Below are positions 1 to 5,848 of a stretch of DNA of 8,445 nt, in pieces; the stretch's first letter is position 1, and every line of letters starts with the position of its first letter. Source of the stretch: Syntrophorhabdus sp. PtaB.Bin184 (GTDB taxonomy: Bacteria; Desulfobacterota; Syntrophorhabdia; Syntrophorhabdales; Syntrophorhabdaceae). Where the stretch lies: assembly GCA_002067555.1 (NCBI GenBank), contig MVQQ01000125.1:1-8445 (forward strand). Direction: 5' to 3'. The translations under genes were made by a program, and so were the position numbers. A model generated the notes under the pieces. It ran no database searches. It was not told the origin of the DNA and saw nothing but the letters and a program-made list of their open reading frames with translations.

Positions 1-151
1 CATCATGGAGATTGAGAGCTCCATCCATGTTTCGAACGTCATGATCTACTGCGAGAAGTGCGCGAAGCCCGTCCGGACGGGGCAGAAGGTCCTGGAGAAC
101 GGCAAGAAGGTGCGTTTCTGCAAGAAATGTGACGAGGTCATCGATAAGTAA
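1..151 (+). CDS. rplX: 50S ribosomal protein L24, C-terminal part (5' end outside window)
   Basis: The reading frame enters at base 2 and runs 49 codons to TAA at 149-151. It is the C-terminal half of L24, an early assembly-initiator protein that binds 23S rRNA domain I near the peptide exit tunnel. The visible part has the family core (SNVMIYCEKC, then KPVRTG, then GKKVRFCKKC, ending DEVIDK). The two Cys-x2-Cys pairs, CEKC and CKKC, form a zinc-ribbon-like C+ variant, a form absent from E. coli L24. The N-terminal KOW part lies upstream of the window. The next gene, rplE, starts 14 nt downstream with its own ribosome binding site, matching the usual rplN-rplX-rplE order. Identity is secure; zinc binding is inferred from the cysteine spacing. 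Confidence 0.95.
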   Translation, partial: IMEIESSIHVSNVMIYCEKCAKPVRTGQKVLENGKKVRFCKKCDEVIDK

Positions 152-153
152 GC

Positions 154-159
154 GGGAGG
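154..159 (+). promoter_or_regulatory. Shine-Dalgarno of rplE (fixes a TTG start)
   Basis: GGGAGG lies 6 nt before the TTG at 166. No ATG or GTG in the rplE frame has comparable spacing, so this site supports TTG as the start codon. Confidence 0.75.
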
Positions 160-165
160 CAGTCG

Positions 166-705
166 TTGAATACGTACAGGGAGTTCTACGAAAAGGAAGT
201 GAAATCGGCCCTCATAAGGCGGTTTCAGTATAAGAACATCATGGAAGTGCCGAAGATCGTGAAGATCACCGTGAATATCGGTCTCGGCGAGGCCCTGCAG
301 AACATTAAGGCCCTCGATGCCGCCTCGGGCGATATCAAGCTGATCACCGGCCAGAAGCCGGTCATCACGAAGGCGAAGAAGTCCATCGCCTCCTTCAAGC
401 TCCGCGAAGGCATGTCCGTAGGATGCATGGTGACACTGCGCAGGGAAAGGATGTACGAGTTCTACCGCAAACTGGTGACCATTGTCCTGCCACGGGTGAG
501 AGACTTCAAAGGGGTTTCCCCCAAATCATTCGACGGCAGAGGCAATTACACCTTGGGATTGAAGGAACAGATCATTTTTCCCGAGATCGAGTACGACAAG
601 ATCGACAAGATCAGGGGAATGAACATAACGATCACGACAACGGCGAAGACGGATGAAGAAGGGCATGAGCTTTTAAAACTCATGGGTATGCCTTTCAGGA
701 GTTGA
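166..705 (+). CDS. rplE: 50S ribosomal protein L5
   Basis: This 179-residue protein has the full L5 length. L5 binds 5S rRNA and helps dock it, with L18, in the central protuberance of the 50S subunit; it also contacts the P-site tRNA. Recognisable blocks are YKNIMEVPKI and the VNIGLGEA segment near residues 22-45, SFKLREGMSVGC near 75-88, and the near-invariant SPKSFDGRGNYTLG with KEQIIFPEIEYDKIDKIRG in the C-terminal half. The end, KLMGMPFR, is also typical. The start is TTG at 166, chosen for the GGGAGG 6 nt upstream; the protein begins NTYREFYEKEV, matching the usual L5 N-terminal helix. The stop lies 11 nt before the rpsZ start. There are no anomalies apart from the rare start codon. Confidence 0.97.
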   Translation: MNTYREFYEKEVKSALIRRFQYKNIMEVPKIVKITVNIGLGEALQNIKALDAASGDIKLITGQKPVITKAKKSIASFKLREGMSVGCMVTLRRERMYEFYRKLVTIVLPRVRDFKGVSPKSFDGRGNYTLGLKEQIIFPEIEYDKIDKIRGMNITITTTAKTDEEGHELLKLMGMPFRS

Positions 706-716
706 CGGAGGAGTGC

Positions 717-902
717 ATGGCAAGGAAAGCAATGATAGAAAAGACGAAGAGGGCGCCGAAGTTCAAGGTGCGCGTGCGTAACAGATGTGCCGTCTGCGGC
801 AGGCCGAGAGCCTTTATCAGGAAATTCCAGATGTGCAGGGTCTGCTTTAGGTCCTATTCCCTGAGGGGCGAGATCCCCGGTGTTCTAAAATCAAGCTGGT
901 GA
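717..902 (+). CDS. rpsZ: 30S ribosomal protein S14, zinc-binding type Z
   Basis: S14 binds the 3' major domain of 16S rRNA in the 30S head. This is the short, 61-residue type Z form, not the roughly 100-residue zinc-free form of E. coli. Four cysteines (C24, C27, C40, C43) form two Cys-x2-Cys knuckles, CAVCGRP and CRVCF, the expected zinc site. The end, RGEIPGVLKSSW, is the conserved S14 tail. The frame is open back to a TTG at 702, but ATG 717 is preferred: it gives the canonical MARKAMIEK start and sits 5 nt after GGAGG (707-711). The stop TGA overlaps the GAGGTG ribosome binding site of rpsH. The gene is often also called rpsN. Nine of its 11 arginines are AGG or AGA. Confidence 0.96.
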   Translation: MARKAMIEKTKRAPKFKVRVRNRCAVCGRPRAFIRKFQMCRVCFRSYSLRGEIPGVLKSSW

Positions 903-911
903 GGTGGTAAG

Positions 912-1313
912 ATGGGTATGGTTGATCCAATAGCAGACATGATGACGAGGATCCGCAACGCCATCACGGCTCGTCATGAAACGGTTGACATTCCGTATTC
1001 CAACATGAAGTTCTCCATTTCCAGGATCCTCAAGGAAGAGGGCTACGTGAGGAATTACAAGACCTTCGTCGACGAGAGCAGGAAGAAGTTCCTCAAGGTC
1101 TACATCAGCTACGACGAGAATTCGAAGAGCGTCATCACCGGCCTCAAGACGATCAGCAAGCCGGGCAGGCGCGTCTATACCAAGGTTGCCGACATGCCAA
1201 GGTTTCGCAACCGGACGGGCATCGTCGTCATCTCCACGTCGAAAGGCCTCATGACGGACAGGAACGCGATAAAGAACAAGGTTGGGGGAGAACCCCTCCT
1301 CGTGGTGTGGTGA
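912..1313 (+). CDS. rpsH: 30S ribosomal protein S8
   Basis: S8 is a primary binding protein of the 16S rRNA central domain. In E. coli it is also the translational repressor of the spc operon, acting on the rplE start region. The protein has 133 residues, the normal length. The N-terminal DPIADMMTRIRNA segment is the family signature, and the C-terminal block contains STSKGLMTDRNA and ends GGEPLLVVW, close to the usual GGEVLCYVW. ATG 912 follows GAGGTG (901-906) by 5 nt; a second in-frame ATG at 918 would be 11 nt away and is less likely. Whether S8 represses this operon cannot be read from the window: the rplE upstream region is short and lies inside rplX, and I did not identify an S8-binding helix there. 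Confidence 0.97.
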   Translation: MGMVDPIADMMTRIRNAITARHETVDIPYSNMKFSISRILKEEGYVRNYKTFVDESRKKFLKVYISYDENSKSVITGLKTISKPGRRVYTKVADMPRFRNRTGIVVISTSKGLMTDRNAIKNKVGGEPLLVVW

Positions 1314-1322
1314 GGTGCAGGT

Positions 1323-1859
1323 ATGTCGAGGATAGGGAAAAAGCCAATAATACTCCCGCAGGGAACACAACTGGAGTTTAAGGAAGGCGAGGTTTTCGTC
1401 ACAGGGCCCAGGGGCTCCCTCAAGAGGCCGTTCCTGAAGGGGCTGACGCTCAGCATGGACGGCAGCATCGTGACCGTGTCCCGCACGAGCGAAGAGAAGA
1501 CGATCAGGGGCTACCACGGCCTGATGAGAACGCTTATCGCCAACATGGTGGAAGGCGTGTCGAAGGGGTTCGAAAAGAAACTCGAGATCGTCGGCATCGG
1601 CTACAGGGCGGAATTTCAGTCCGGGAGTTTCACATTTTATCTCGGTTATTCACATCCCATAATCTTTACGCTTCCCGAGGGCATCACCGGCGGGCTTGAA
1701 AAGCAGACACAGGTGTCCATCCAGGGGATAGACAAGGAACTGGTGGGGCAGGTTGCCGCAAAGATACGCGCTTTGAGAAAACCTGATGCATACAAGAACA
1801 AGGGCATCAAGTACGCCGACGAGGTCCTGAGAAAGAAAGCAGGCAAAAGCGGGAAATAA
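1323..1859 (+). CDS. rplF: 50S ribosomal protein L6
   Basis: L6 consists of two homologous domains and lies near the sarcin-ricin loop and the L7/L12 stalk base, contacting 23S rRNA domain VI. The 178 residues match the usual length. The start MSRIGKKPI is canonical, followed by VTGPRGSL. The mid-protein linker block (NMVEGVSKGFEKKLEIVGIGYRA, near residues 76-98) is diagnostic, as are LGYSHPI and the C-terminal QVAAKIRALRKP. The motif that is usually PEPYKGKGI reads PDAYKNKGI here, a mild variant. ATG 1323 follows GAGGTG (1312-1317) by 5 nt, and that site overlaps the rpsH stop codon. The tail KKAGKSGK is typical. Confidence 0.97.
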   Translation: MSRIGKKPIILPQGTQLEFKEGEVFVTGPRGSLKRPFLKGLTLSMDGSIVTVSRTSEEKTIRGYHGLMRTLIANMVEGVSKGFEKKLEIVGIGYRAEFQSGSFTFYLGYSHPIIFTLPEGITGGLEKQTQVSIQGIDKELVGQVAAKIRALRKPDAYKNKGIKYADEVLRKKAGKSGK

Positions 1860-1870
1860 GGAGTAGCGGT

Positions 1871-2236
1871 ATGGCCAGAAAGGATAAAGTCGAAGCCCGG
1901 CAGAGGCGGAAACGGAGAATACGGAAAAAGATCCACGGCACCGAGCAGAAACCGAGACTCACGGTGTTCAAGAGTATCAGGCAGATGTATGCGCAGCTCG
2001 TGGATGACACGCAGCAGAAGGTCCTTACCGGGATCTCGACCCTCAACAAGGAAGTGCAGGCCGGATTGAAGAGCGGCGGCAACAGCGACGCCGCGAAGAA
2101 GGTCGGCGAAGCTATCGGAAAGAAGGCCCTCGAACTCGGTATCACAGAGGTGGTTTTCGACCGCAACGGCTTCAAGTATCACGGAAGGATCAAGGCGCTT
2201 GCCGACGGGGCGCGTGAAGCCGGGCTAAAATTCTAA
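1871..2236 (+). CDS. rplR: 50S ribosomal protein L18
   Basis: L18 binds 5S rRNA and, with L5, installs it in the central protuberance. The 121-residue protein shows the very basic N-terminal RNA-binding arm (RQRRKRRIRKK, residues 10-20), then PRLTVFKS and YAQLVDD, and the C-terminal signature VVFDRNGFKYHGRIKALADG with AREAGLKF at the end. ATG 1871 is preceded by AAGGAG (1858-1863), which overlaps the rplF stop codon. Gene length and position (rplF-rplR-rpsE) are standard. Nothing unusual is visible. Confidence 0.97.
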   Translation: MARKDKVEARQRRKRRIRKKIHGTEQKPRLTVFKSIRQMYAQLVDDTQQKVLTGISTLNKEVQAGLKSGGNSDAAKKVGEAIGKKALELGITEVVFDRNGFKYHGRIKALADGAREAGLKF

Positions 2237-2237
2237 C

Positions 2238-2243
2238 GGGAGG
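2238..2243 (+). promoter_or_regulatory. Shine-Dalgarno of rpsE (favours TTG 2249 over GTG 2246)
   Basis: GGGAGG (extending to GGGAGGT at 2244) ends only 1-2 nt before GTG 2246 but 4-5 nt before TTG 2249. Spacing at the other genes here is 4-8 nt, so the TTG is the better-placed start. Confidence 0.6.
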
Positions 2244-2248
2244 TTGTG

Positions 2249-2755
2249 TTGGTTGAAAGAAAGCGAATAGACGCAGGCGATCTTGAATTACAGGACAGGC
2301 TTGTCTACATAAACCGCGTCGCGAAGGTTGTCAAGGGTGGCCGCAGGTTTTCTTTCAGCGCCATCGTGGTTGTCGGCGACGGTAATGGAAAGGTCGGCTT
2401 CGGACTGGGCAAGGCCAATGAAGTGCCTGATGCGATACGAAAAGCCGTTGAAAGGGCCAAGAAAAGCCTTATACAGGTCCCCGTGGAAAAAGGGACGATC
2501 CCCCATGAGATCATGGCGAAGTTCGGAACAAGCCAGGTATACATGAAACCGGCACGGGAAGGCACGGGCGTCATCGCCGGCCGCGCCGTACGGGCTGTCG
2601 TCGAGGTGGCGGGGATAACCAATATCCTTACGAAGTGTTACGGTTCGAGGAACTACCATAACGTGGTGAAGGCAACCATCAGGGGCCTCTCCCAGTTGAA
2701 ATCGCCCGAGGTGGCATTGAAACAGAGAGGCAAATTGAAAGTCGAGGAGGGGTAG
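2249..2755 (+). CDS. rpsE: 30S ribosomal protein S5
   Basis: S5 sits at the junction of 30S head and body, next to S4 at the mRNA entry side, and affects decoding accuracy and mRNA helicase activity. The N-terminal double-stranded-RNA-binding domain is clear (YINRVAKVVKGGRRFSF, then VVVGDGNGKVGFGLGKA, about residues 20-55), followed by IPHEIMAKFG and GTGVIAGRAVRAV in the C-terminal domain. From TTG 2249 the protein is 168 residues; an in-frame GTG at 2246 would add one. TTG is preferred on ribosome-binding-site spacing. Two local differences from the sequences I remember are IAGRAVRA, where IAGGAVRA is common, and GSRNYHNVV, where a proline usually replaces the tyrosine. Neither suggests loss of function. 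Confidence 0.95.
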   Translation: MVERKRIDAGDLELQDRLVYINRVAKVVKGGRRFSFSAIVVVGDGNGKVGFGLGKANEVPDAIRKAVERAKKSLIQVPVEKGTIPHEIMAKFGTSQVYMKPAREGTGVIAGRAVRAVVEVAGITNILTKCYGSRNYHNVVKATIRGLSQLKSPEVALKQRGKLKVEEG

Positions 2756-2756
2756 G

Positions 2757-2942
2757 ATGAGCCACCTCAAGATAAAATGGACGAAGAGCTTCATCGGCTG
2801 CCCGGAGGATCAGAGGGCGACGGTGAGGAGCCTCGGCTTCAAGAGGCTCTACCAGGAAAAGACGGTGAAGAACACCCCGGAGATAAGGGGCATGGTCAAA
2901 AAGGTGATGCACCTTGTTACAGTACTGGAGGACGCTCGGTGA
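2757..2942 (+). CDS. rpmD: 50S ribosomal protein L30
   Basis: This 61-residue protein has the normal bacterial L30 length. L30 is a small 23S rRNA-binding protein of the 50S subunit, absent from some bacteria. The motif FIGCPEDQRATVRSLGF (residues 12-28) is the family core, where most members read GxPxDQRxTVRGLGL; NTPEIRGMVKKVMHLV follows. ATG 2757 lies 1 nt after the rpsE stop, with GAGGAGG (2744-2750) inside the end of rpsE. The TGA stop overlaps the GTG start of rplO by 4 nt, so translation of the two is probably coupled. Confidence 0.95.
   Translation: MSHLKIKWTKSFIGCPEDQRATVRSLGFKRLYQEKTVKNTPEIRGMVKKVMHLVTVLEDAR
2927..2931 (+). promoter_or_regulatory. Shine-Dalgarno of rplO (fixes a GTG start)
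   Basis: GGAGG within the last codons of rpmD lies 7 nt before GTG 2939. It supports that GTG over the much longer open frame that extends upstream across rpmD. Confidence 0.75.
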
Positions 2943-3382
2943 AACTATCAGATCTTAAACCAGTCCCGGGATCGAAGAAGAGCCGCAAGCGCGTCGGCCG
3001 GGGAACCGGATCAGGGCTCGGAACGACGGCGGGCTACGGCAACAAGGGCCAGCGCTCGACGAGCGGCGGAACAAAGGGAAAGAGCTTTGAGGGCGGCCAG
3101 TTGCCGCTGACGAGAAGGATTCCCAAGAGAGGTTTCAAAAACCCCTTTCGCAAGGAGTATGCCGTCATCAATATAGGAGACCTCGAGGTTTTCAAAGGCA
3201 TGGAGAAGGTCGGCGTCGACGACATCCTGAAGTCGGGTTTCATTAAGAAGGTGAAGGACGGGATCAAGCTTCTCGCCGCGGGAGACATAGATTTCCCCAT
3301 AAAGATATCGGTTCACAAGGCATCACAGAAGGCCATCGAGAAGATACAGGCCAAAGGTGGTGATGTGGAGGTGCTCGTCTAA
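2939..3382 (+). CDS. rplO: 50S ribosomal protein L15
   Basis: L15 is a late-assembly 23S rRNA-binding protein with a long basic N-terminal extension reaching into the 50S interior. The protein has 147 residues, normal for the family. It begins MKLSDLKPVPGSKKSRKRVGRG, the standard N-terminus, then the glycine-rich arm (GSGLGTTAGYGNKGQRS), FEGGQLPLTRRIPKRGF and the C-terminal GGDVEVL. The usual GHKGQ reads GNKGQ. The frame is open upstream to 2777, but that stretch lies across rpmD in another frame. GTG 2939 is chosen because it matches the family N-terminus, has GGAGG 7 nt upstream, and overlaps the rpmD stop as GTGA. The TAA stop shares one base with the secY ATG. Confidence 0.96.
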   Translation: MKLSDLKPVPGSKKSRKRVGRGTGSGLGTTAGYGNKGQRSTSGGTKGKSFEGGQLPLTRRIPKRGFKNPFRKEYAVINIGDLEVFKGMEKVGVDDILKSGFIKKVKDGIKLLAAGDIDFPIKISVHKASQKAIEKIQAKGGDVEVLV

Positions 3383-4689
3383 TGGGAGGTTTCCAGAATA
3401 TTGGAAAGATCCCCGAGCTGAAGCGCAGGATCATATGGACCCTCGGGCTGCTTGCGGTCTACCGTGTCGGCATTCACATACCCACACCGGGTATTGACGG
3501 GAACGTCCTCGCAGGCATCTTTGAGCAGGCCAAGGGAACCCTGCTCGGGTTTTTCGACATGTTCGCCGGCGGCGGGCTGGAGAGGCTCTCCATCTTTGCC
3601 CTCGGGATCATGCCCTACATTTCGGCGTCGATCATACTTCAACTCCTGACCGTCGTCATACCCACGCTCGAAAAGCTCTCGAAGGAGGGTGAGGCGGGAC
3701 GGAGGAAGATAACCCAGTACACGCGGTACGGGACGGTCGTCATCAGCATCATCCAGGGTCTTTTCATCGCCATCGGTCTTGAACAGATGCGGGGAGCCGG
3801 CGGAGAGCCCGTCGTCTTCAACCCCGGGTGGAACTTCCGGCTGATGACGATGATCACGCTGACGGGTGGCACGTCCTTCATCATGTGGCTTGGAGAGCAG
3901 ATCACCGAGAAGGGGATAGGCAACGGCATCTCGCTGATCATCTTCGCAGGTATCGTGGCACGCATGCCGAACGCAGTCGCGGGGACGTGGAGCCTCGTCA
4001 ACACCGGTGAGCTCAACTGGTTTGTGGTGCTTGTTCTTATCGCGATGATGCTTGCCGTCGTTGCCTTCATAATATTCATGGAGACATCACAGCGCAGGAT
4101 CCCCGTGCAATACGCGAAAAGGGTCGTCGGACGGAAGATGATGGGCGGTCAGTCGACGCATCTGCCGCTGAAGGTCAACACCGCGGGTGTTATCCCGCCG
4201 ATCTTCGCGTCATCCATCATCATGTTCCCCGCGACGATCTCGAACTTCATTACTCACCCCTATGCGAAAAAGGTGGCGGAACTCTTCACGCCGGGGTCGG
4301 CGCTCCACGAGATCTTCTACGTTGGTTTCATCATCTTCTTCTGCTACTTTTACACCGCCATTGTCTTCAATCCCGATAATGTGGCGGACAATATGAAGAA
4401 GTACGGGGGATACATACCGGGGATCAGGCCGGGCAAGCGGACCTCTGAATACATCGACAGGGTCCTCACAAGGGTGACATTCATAGGGGCGGTATACGTG
4501 TCTTTCGTGTGCGTGCTGCCGACGTTGCTGGTGAAAAAGTTCAACGTGCCCTTTTATTTCGGCGGCACGGCGCTTCTCATTGTCGTCGGCGTCGCCCTTG
4601 ACACAATACAGCAGATAGAGTCCCATCTCATTCTGAGACATTACGACGGGTTGGTGAAGAAGTCGCAGAGGATCAAGGGGCGACGATAG
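3382..4689 (+). CDS. secY: Protein translocase subunit SecY
   Basis: SecY is the channel-forming inner-membrane subunit of the SecYEG translocon, which exports unfolded proteins with SecA and inserts membrane proteins co-translationally. It has 435 residues, full length. About ten hydrophobic segments can be seen, near residues 15-33, 72-95, 115-135, 152-172, 182-200, 212-233, 267-288, 309-329, 366-384 and 393-408. Signatures are IPTPGID after TM1, the glycine-rich plug region near 60-70, GIMPYISASII in TM2, GIGNGISLIIFAGI near 178-191, and NTAGVIPPIFASSI near 266-279. The cytosolic loop has YGGYIPGIRPGKRT, where R349 corresponds to the essential E. coli R357. ATG 3382 shares a base with the rplO stop (TAATG), with GGAGGTG at 3367-3373, so the two are probably translationally coupled. 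In many bacteria adk follows; here map does. Confidence 0.98.
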   Translation: MGGFQNIGKIPELKRRIIWTLGLLAVYRVGIHIPTPGIDGNVLAGIFEQAKGTLLGFFDMFAGGGLERLSIFALGIMPYISASIILQLLTVVIPTLEKLSKEGEAGRRKITQYTRYGTVVISIIQGLFIAIGLEQMRGAGGEPVVFNPGWNFRLMTMITLTGGTSFIMWLGEQITEKGIGNGISLIIFAGIVARMPNAVAGTWSLVNTGELNWFVVLVLIAMMLAVVAFIIFMETSQRRIPVQYAKRVVGRKMMGGQSTHLPLKVNTAGVIPPIFASSIIMFPATISNFITHPYAKKVAELFTPGSALHEIFYVGFIIFFCYFYTAIVFNPDNVADNMKKYGGYIPGIRPGKRTSEYIDRVLTRVTFIGAVYVSFVCVLPTLLVKKFNVPFYFGGTALLIVVGVALDTIQQIESHLILRHYDGLVKKSQRIKGRR

Positions 4690-4697
4690 AAGGACCA

Positions 4698-4704
4698 GGG
4701 GAGG
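4698..4704 (+). promoter_or_regulatory. Strong Shine-Dalgarno-like site with no start codon at normal distance
   Basis: GGGGAGG in the secY-map gap has no ATG, GTG or TTG in the next 5-15 nt. The nearest start-like codon is TTG 4724 (19 nt away), and the map ATG at 4737 is 32 nt away. It may be a remnant of a lost gene's start, may serve map across a small hairpin, or may be chance. Confidence 0.35.
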
Positions 4705-4710
4705 AATACC

Positions 4711-4723
4711 GGCGGGAAACGCC
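4711..4723 (+). other. Possible small hairpin between secY and map
   Basis: GGCG, a GGAAA loop and CGCC can pair as a 4-bp all-GC stem. It is short, with no T-run after it, so it is not a terminator. If it forms, it would shorten the effective distance between the upstream GGGGAGG and the map start. Low confidence. Confidence 0.25.
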
Positions 4724-4736
4724 TTGAGCCAGAGGG

Positions 4737-5486
4737 ATGATCTTTCTGAAAACAAAAGAGGAGATTGAGAAAATGCGCGTCGCCAGTGGAAGGGCGATGG
4801 AAATGCTCCTCTATCTGAAGGACTTTGTGAAGGCGGGCGTGAAGACGATGGACCTCGAGAATGTCTGCGAGGAGAAGATCATGAAAGCGGGAGACGTGAA
4901 GGCCGCCTTCAAGGGGTACAACGGTTTCCCTTATTGTCTGTGTGTGTCAGTGAACGATGAGGTCGTGCACGGCATGCCTTCCGACCGGCAACTGAAAGAG
5001 AATGATATCGTGAGCCTTGATTTTGGCGTTCTTTATGAAGGGTATTACGGAGATGTGGCAATGACCTATGCCGTCGGGGGTATCTCGAAGGCTGCTCGAA
5101 AGCTTCTCGAAGTGACGGAAACGTCTCTTTACCGCGGGATAGACGAGGCCCGGGAGGGCAACAGGCTTCATGACATCTCCCACGCCATACAGGAGCTTGT
5201 TGAGGGAGAGAGGTTTTCTGTTGTGCGGGAGTTTGTGGGCCACGGAATTGGAAGGAGCCTTCATGAAGAACCCCAGGTGCCCAATTACGGGACGAAGGGG
5301 ACAGGATTGAGGCTCAAGGCCGGAATGGTCATTGCCATAGAACCGATGGTGAATATGGGAAGGAGTGAAGTGTACATCAAGGAGAACGGCTGGACCGCCG
5401 CCACGAAAGACGGGAGCCTTTCGGCTCATTTCGAGCACACTGTGGCCGTGACCGGCAACGGCCCCGTCATATTGAGCCGGGTGTAG
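4737..5486 (+). CDS. map: Methionine aminopeptidase, type I
   Basis: This cytosolic dimetal hydrolase removes the initiator methionine from nascent proteins whose second residue is small. At 249 residues it is a type Ia enzyme without an N-terminal zinc-finger extension. All expected residues are visible: H78 (EVVHGMPSD), metal ligands D95 and D106 (SLDFGVLYEGYYGD), H169 (VGHGIGR), H176 (LHEEPQVPNYG), E202 (AIEPMVNMG) and E233 (HFEHTVAVT). It is therefore predicted active. ATG 4737 is the first usable start, since an in-frame TGA lies at 4725-4727 and the protein begins with the family's FLKTKEEIEKMR. It lacks a well-spaced ribosome binding site: AGAGGG directly abuts the ATG. It follows secY by 47 nt, with no adk between. 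Confidence 0.97.
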   Translation: MIFLKTKEEIEKMRVASGRAMEMLLYLKDFVKAGVKTMDLENVCEEKIMKAGDVKAAFKGYNGFPYCLCVSVNDEVVHGMPSDRQLKENDIVSLDFGVLYEGYYGDVAMTYAVGGISKAARKLLEVTETSLYRGIDEAREGNRLHDISHAIQELVEGERFSVVREFVGHGIGRSLHEEPQVPNYGTKGTGLRLKAGMVIAIEPMVNMGRSEVYIKENGWTAATKDGSLSAHFEHTVAVTGNGPVILSRV

Positions 5487-5495
5487 AGAGGACAA

Positions 5496-5714
5496 ATGCC
5501 AAAAGGCGAAGGTATAGAGATAGAAGGAACGGTCGTAGAACCACTGCCCAACGCGATGTTCAGGGTTGAGCTCCCCAACGGCCACAGGGTTTTGGCCCAC
5601 GTGTCCGGAAAGATGCGGATGCACTATATAAAGATACTCAGGGGAGACAAGGTCGTCGTCGAATTGTCGCCATACGATCTCACGCGGGGCAGGATCATTT
5701 ATCGCGTCAAGTAG
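5496..5714 (+). CDS. infA: Translation initiation factor IF-1
   Basis: IF-1 is a single OB-fold (S1-like) protein that occupies the A site of the 30S subunit during initiation and assists IF-2 and IF-3. The 72 residues are the standard length. The sequence is highly conserved: IEIEGTVVEPLPNAMFRVEL, NGHRVLAHVSGKMRM, then GDKVVVELSPYDLTRGRI, ending IYRVK. The ATG at 5496 lies 4 nt after GAGG (5488-5491), and that site follows the map stop directly. The order map-infA-rpmJ is common in bacteria other than the enterics, where infA lies elsewhere. No anomalies. Confidence 0.98.
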   Translation: MPKGEGIEIEGTVVEPLPNAMFRVELPNGHRVLAHVSGKMRMHYIKILRGDKVVVELSPYDLTRGRIIYRVK

Positions 5715-5723
5715 GAGGAAAGC

Positions 5724-5837
5724 ATGAAGGTAAAGCCTTCGGTCAAGAAGAGATGTGACAAATGCAAGATCATCAAGCGAAAGGGTGTAGTCAGGATCAT
5801 TTGCGAGAACCCCAAGCATAAACAGAAACAGGGTTAA
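5724..5837 (+). CDS. rpmJ: 50S ribosomal protein L36, zinc-binding form
   Basis: This 37-residue gene is easily missed because of its size. ATG 5724 is followed by MKVKPSVKKRCDKCK, and the frame ends with TAA at 5835-5837. L36 is a small zinc-binding protein of the 50S subunit that organises helices of 23S rRNA and supports late assembly. The zinc ligands are C11, C14, C27 and H32 (CDKC, then CENPKH), the complete C+ pattern; zinc-free paralogues lack these. GGAGG at 5714-5718 lies 5 nt before the start and overlaps the infA stop. The tail is HKQKQG, where HKQRQG is common. Position between infA and rpsM is the classic one. Confidence 0.97.
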   Translation: MKVKPSVKKRCDKCKIIKRKGVVRIICENPKHKQKQG

Positions 5838-5842
5838 GGAGG
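5836..5842 (+). promoter_or_regulatory. Shine-Dalgarno of rpsM (fixes a GTG start)
   Basis: AAGGAGG, overlapping the rpmJ TAA, lies 6 nt before GTG 5849. The match to the anti-SD sequence is strong and the protein then starts with the canonical S13 N-terminus. Confidence 0.8.
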
Positions 5843-5848
5843 CAAAAG

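Noticed and set aside
702..716. TTG 702 as start of rpsZ
   Set aside because: It lies upstream of the gene's own ribosome binding site and overlaps rplE. ATG 717 has correct spacing and gives the family N-terminus.
985..990. TTGACA -35-like box inside rpsH
   Set aside because: No -10-like hexamer at the right distance (AAGTTC there). It lies in conserved coding sequence, so it is a chance match.
891..1517. Long antisense open frame over rpsH and rplF
   Set aside because: It lies opposite two clearly conserved genes, has no recognisable family and no SD; it is a by-product of GC-rich coding sequence. The same applies to the other minus-strand open frames, including the 302-codon one at 4947-5855.
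2777..2938. Long upstream extension of the rplO frame across rpmD, giving a 201-residue protein
   Set aside because: This stretch is rpmD read in another frame and resembles no L15 N-terminus. GTG 2939, with GGAGG 7 nt upstream, gives the canonical L15 start and length.
4711..4723. Rho-independent terminator between secY and map
   Set aside because: The stem is only 4 bp and no T-run follows, so it does not qualify as a terminator.
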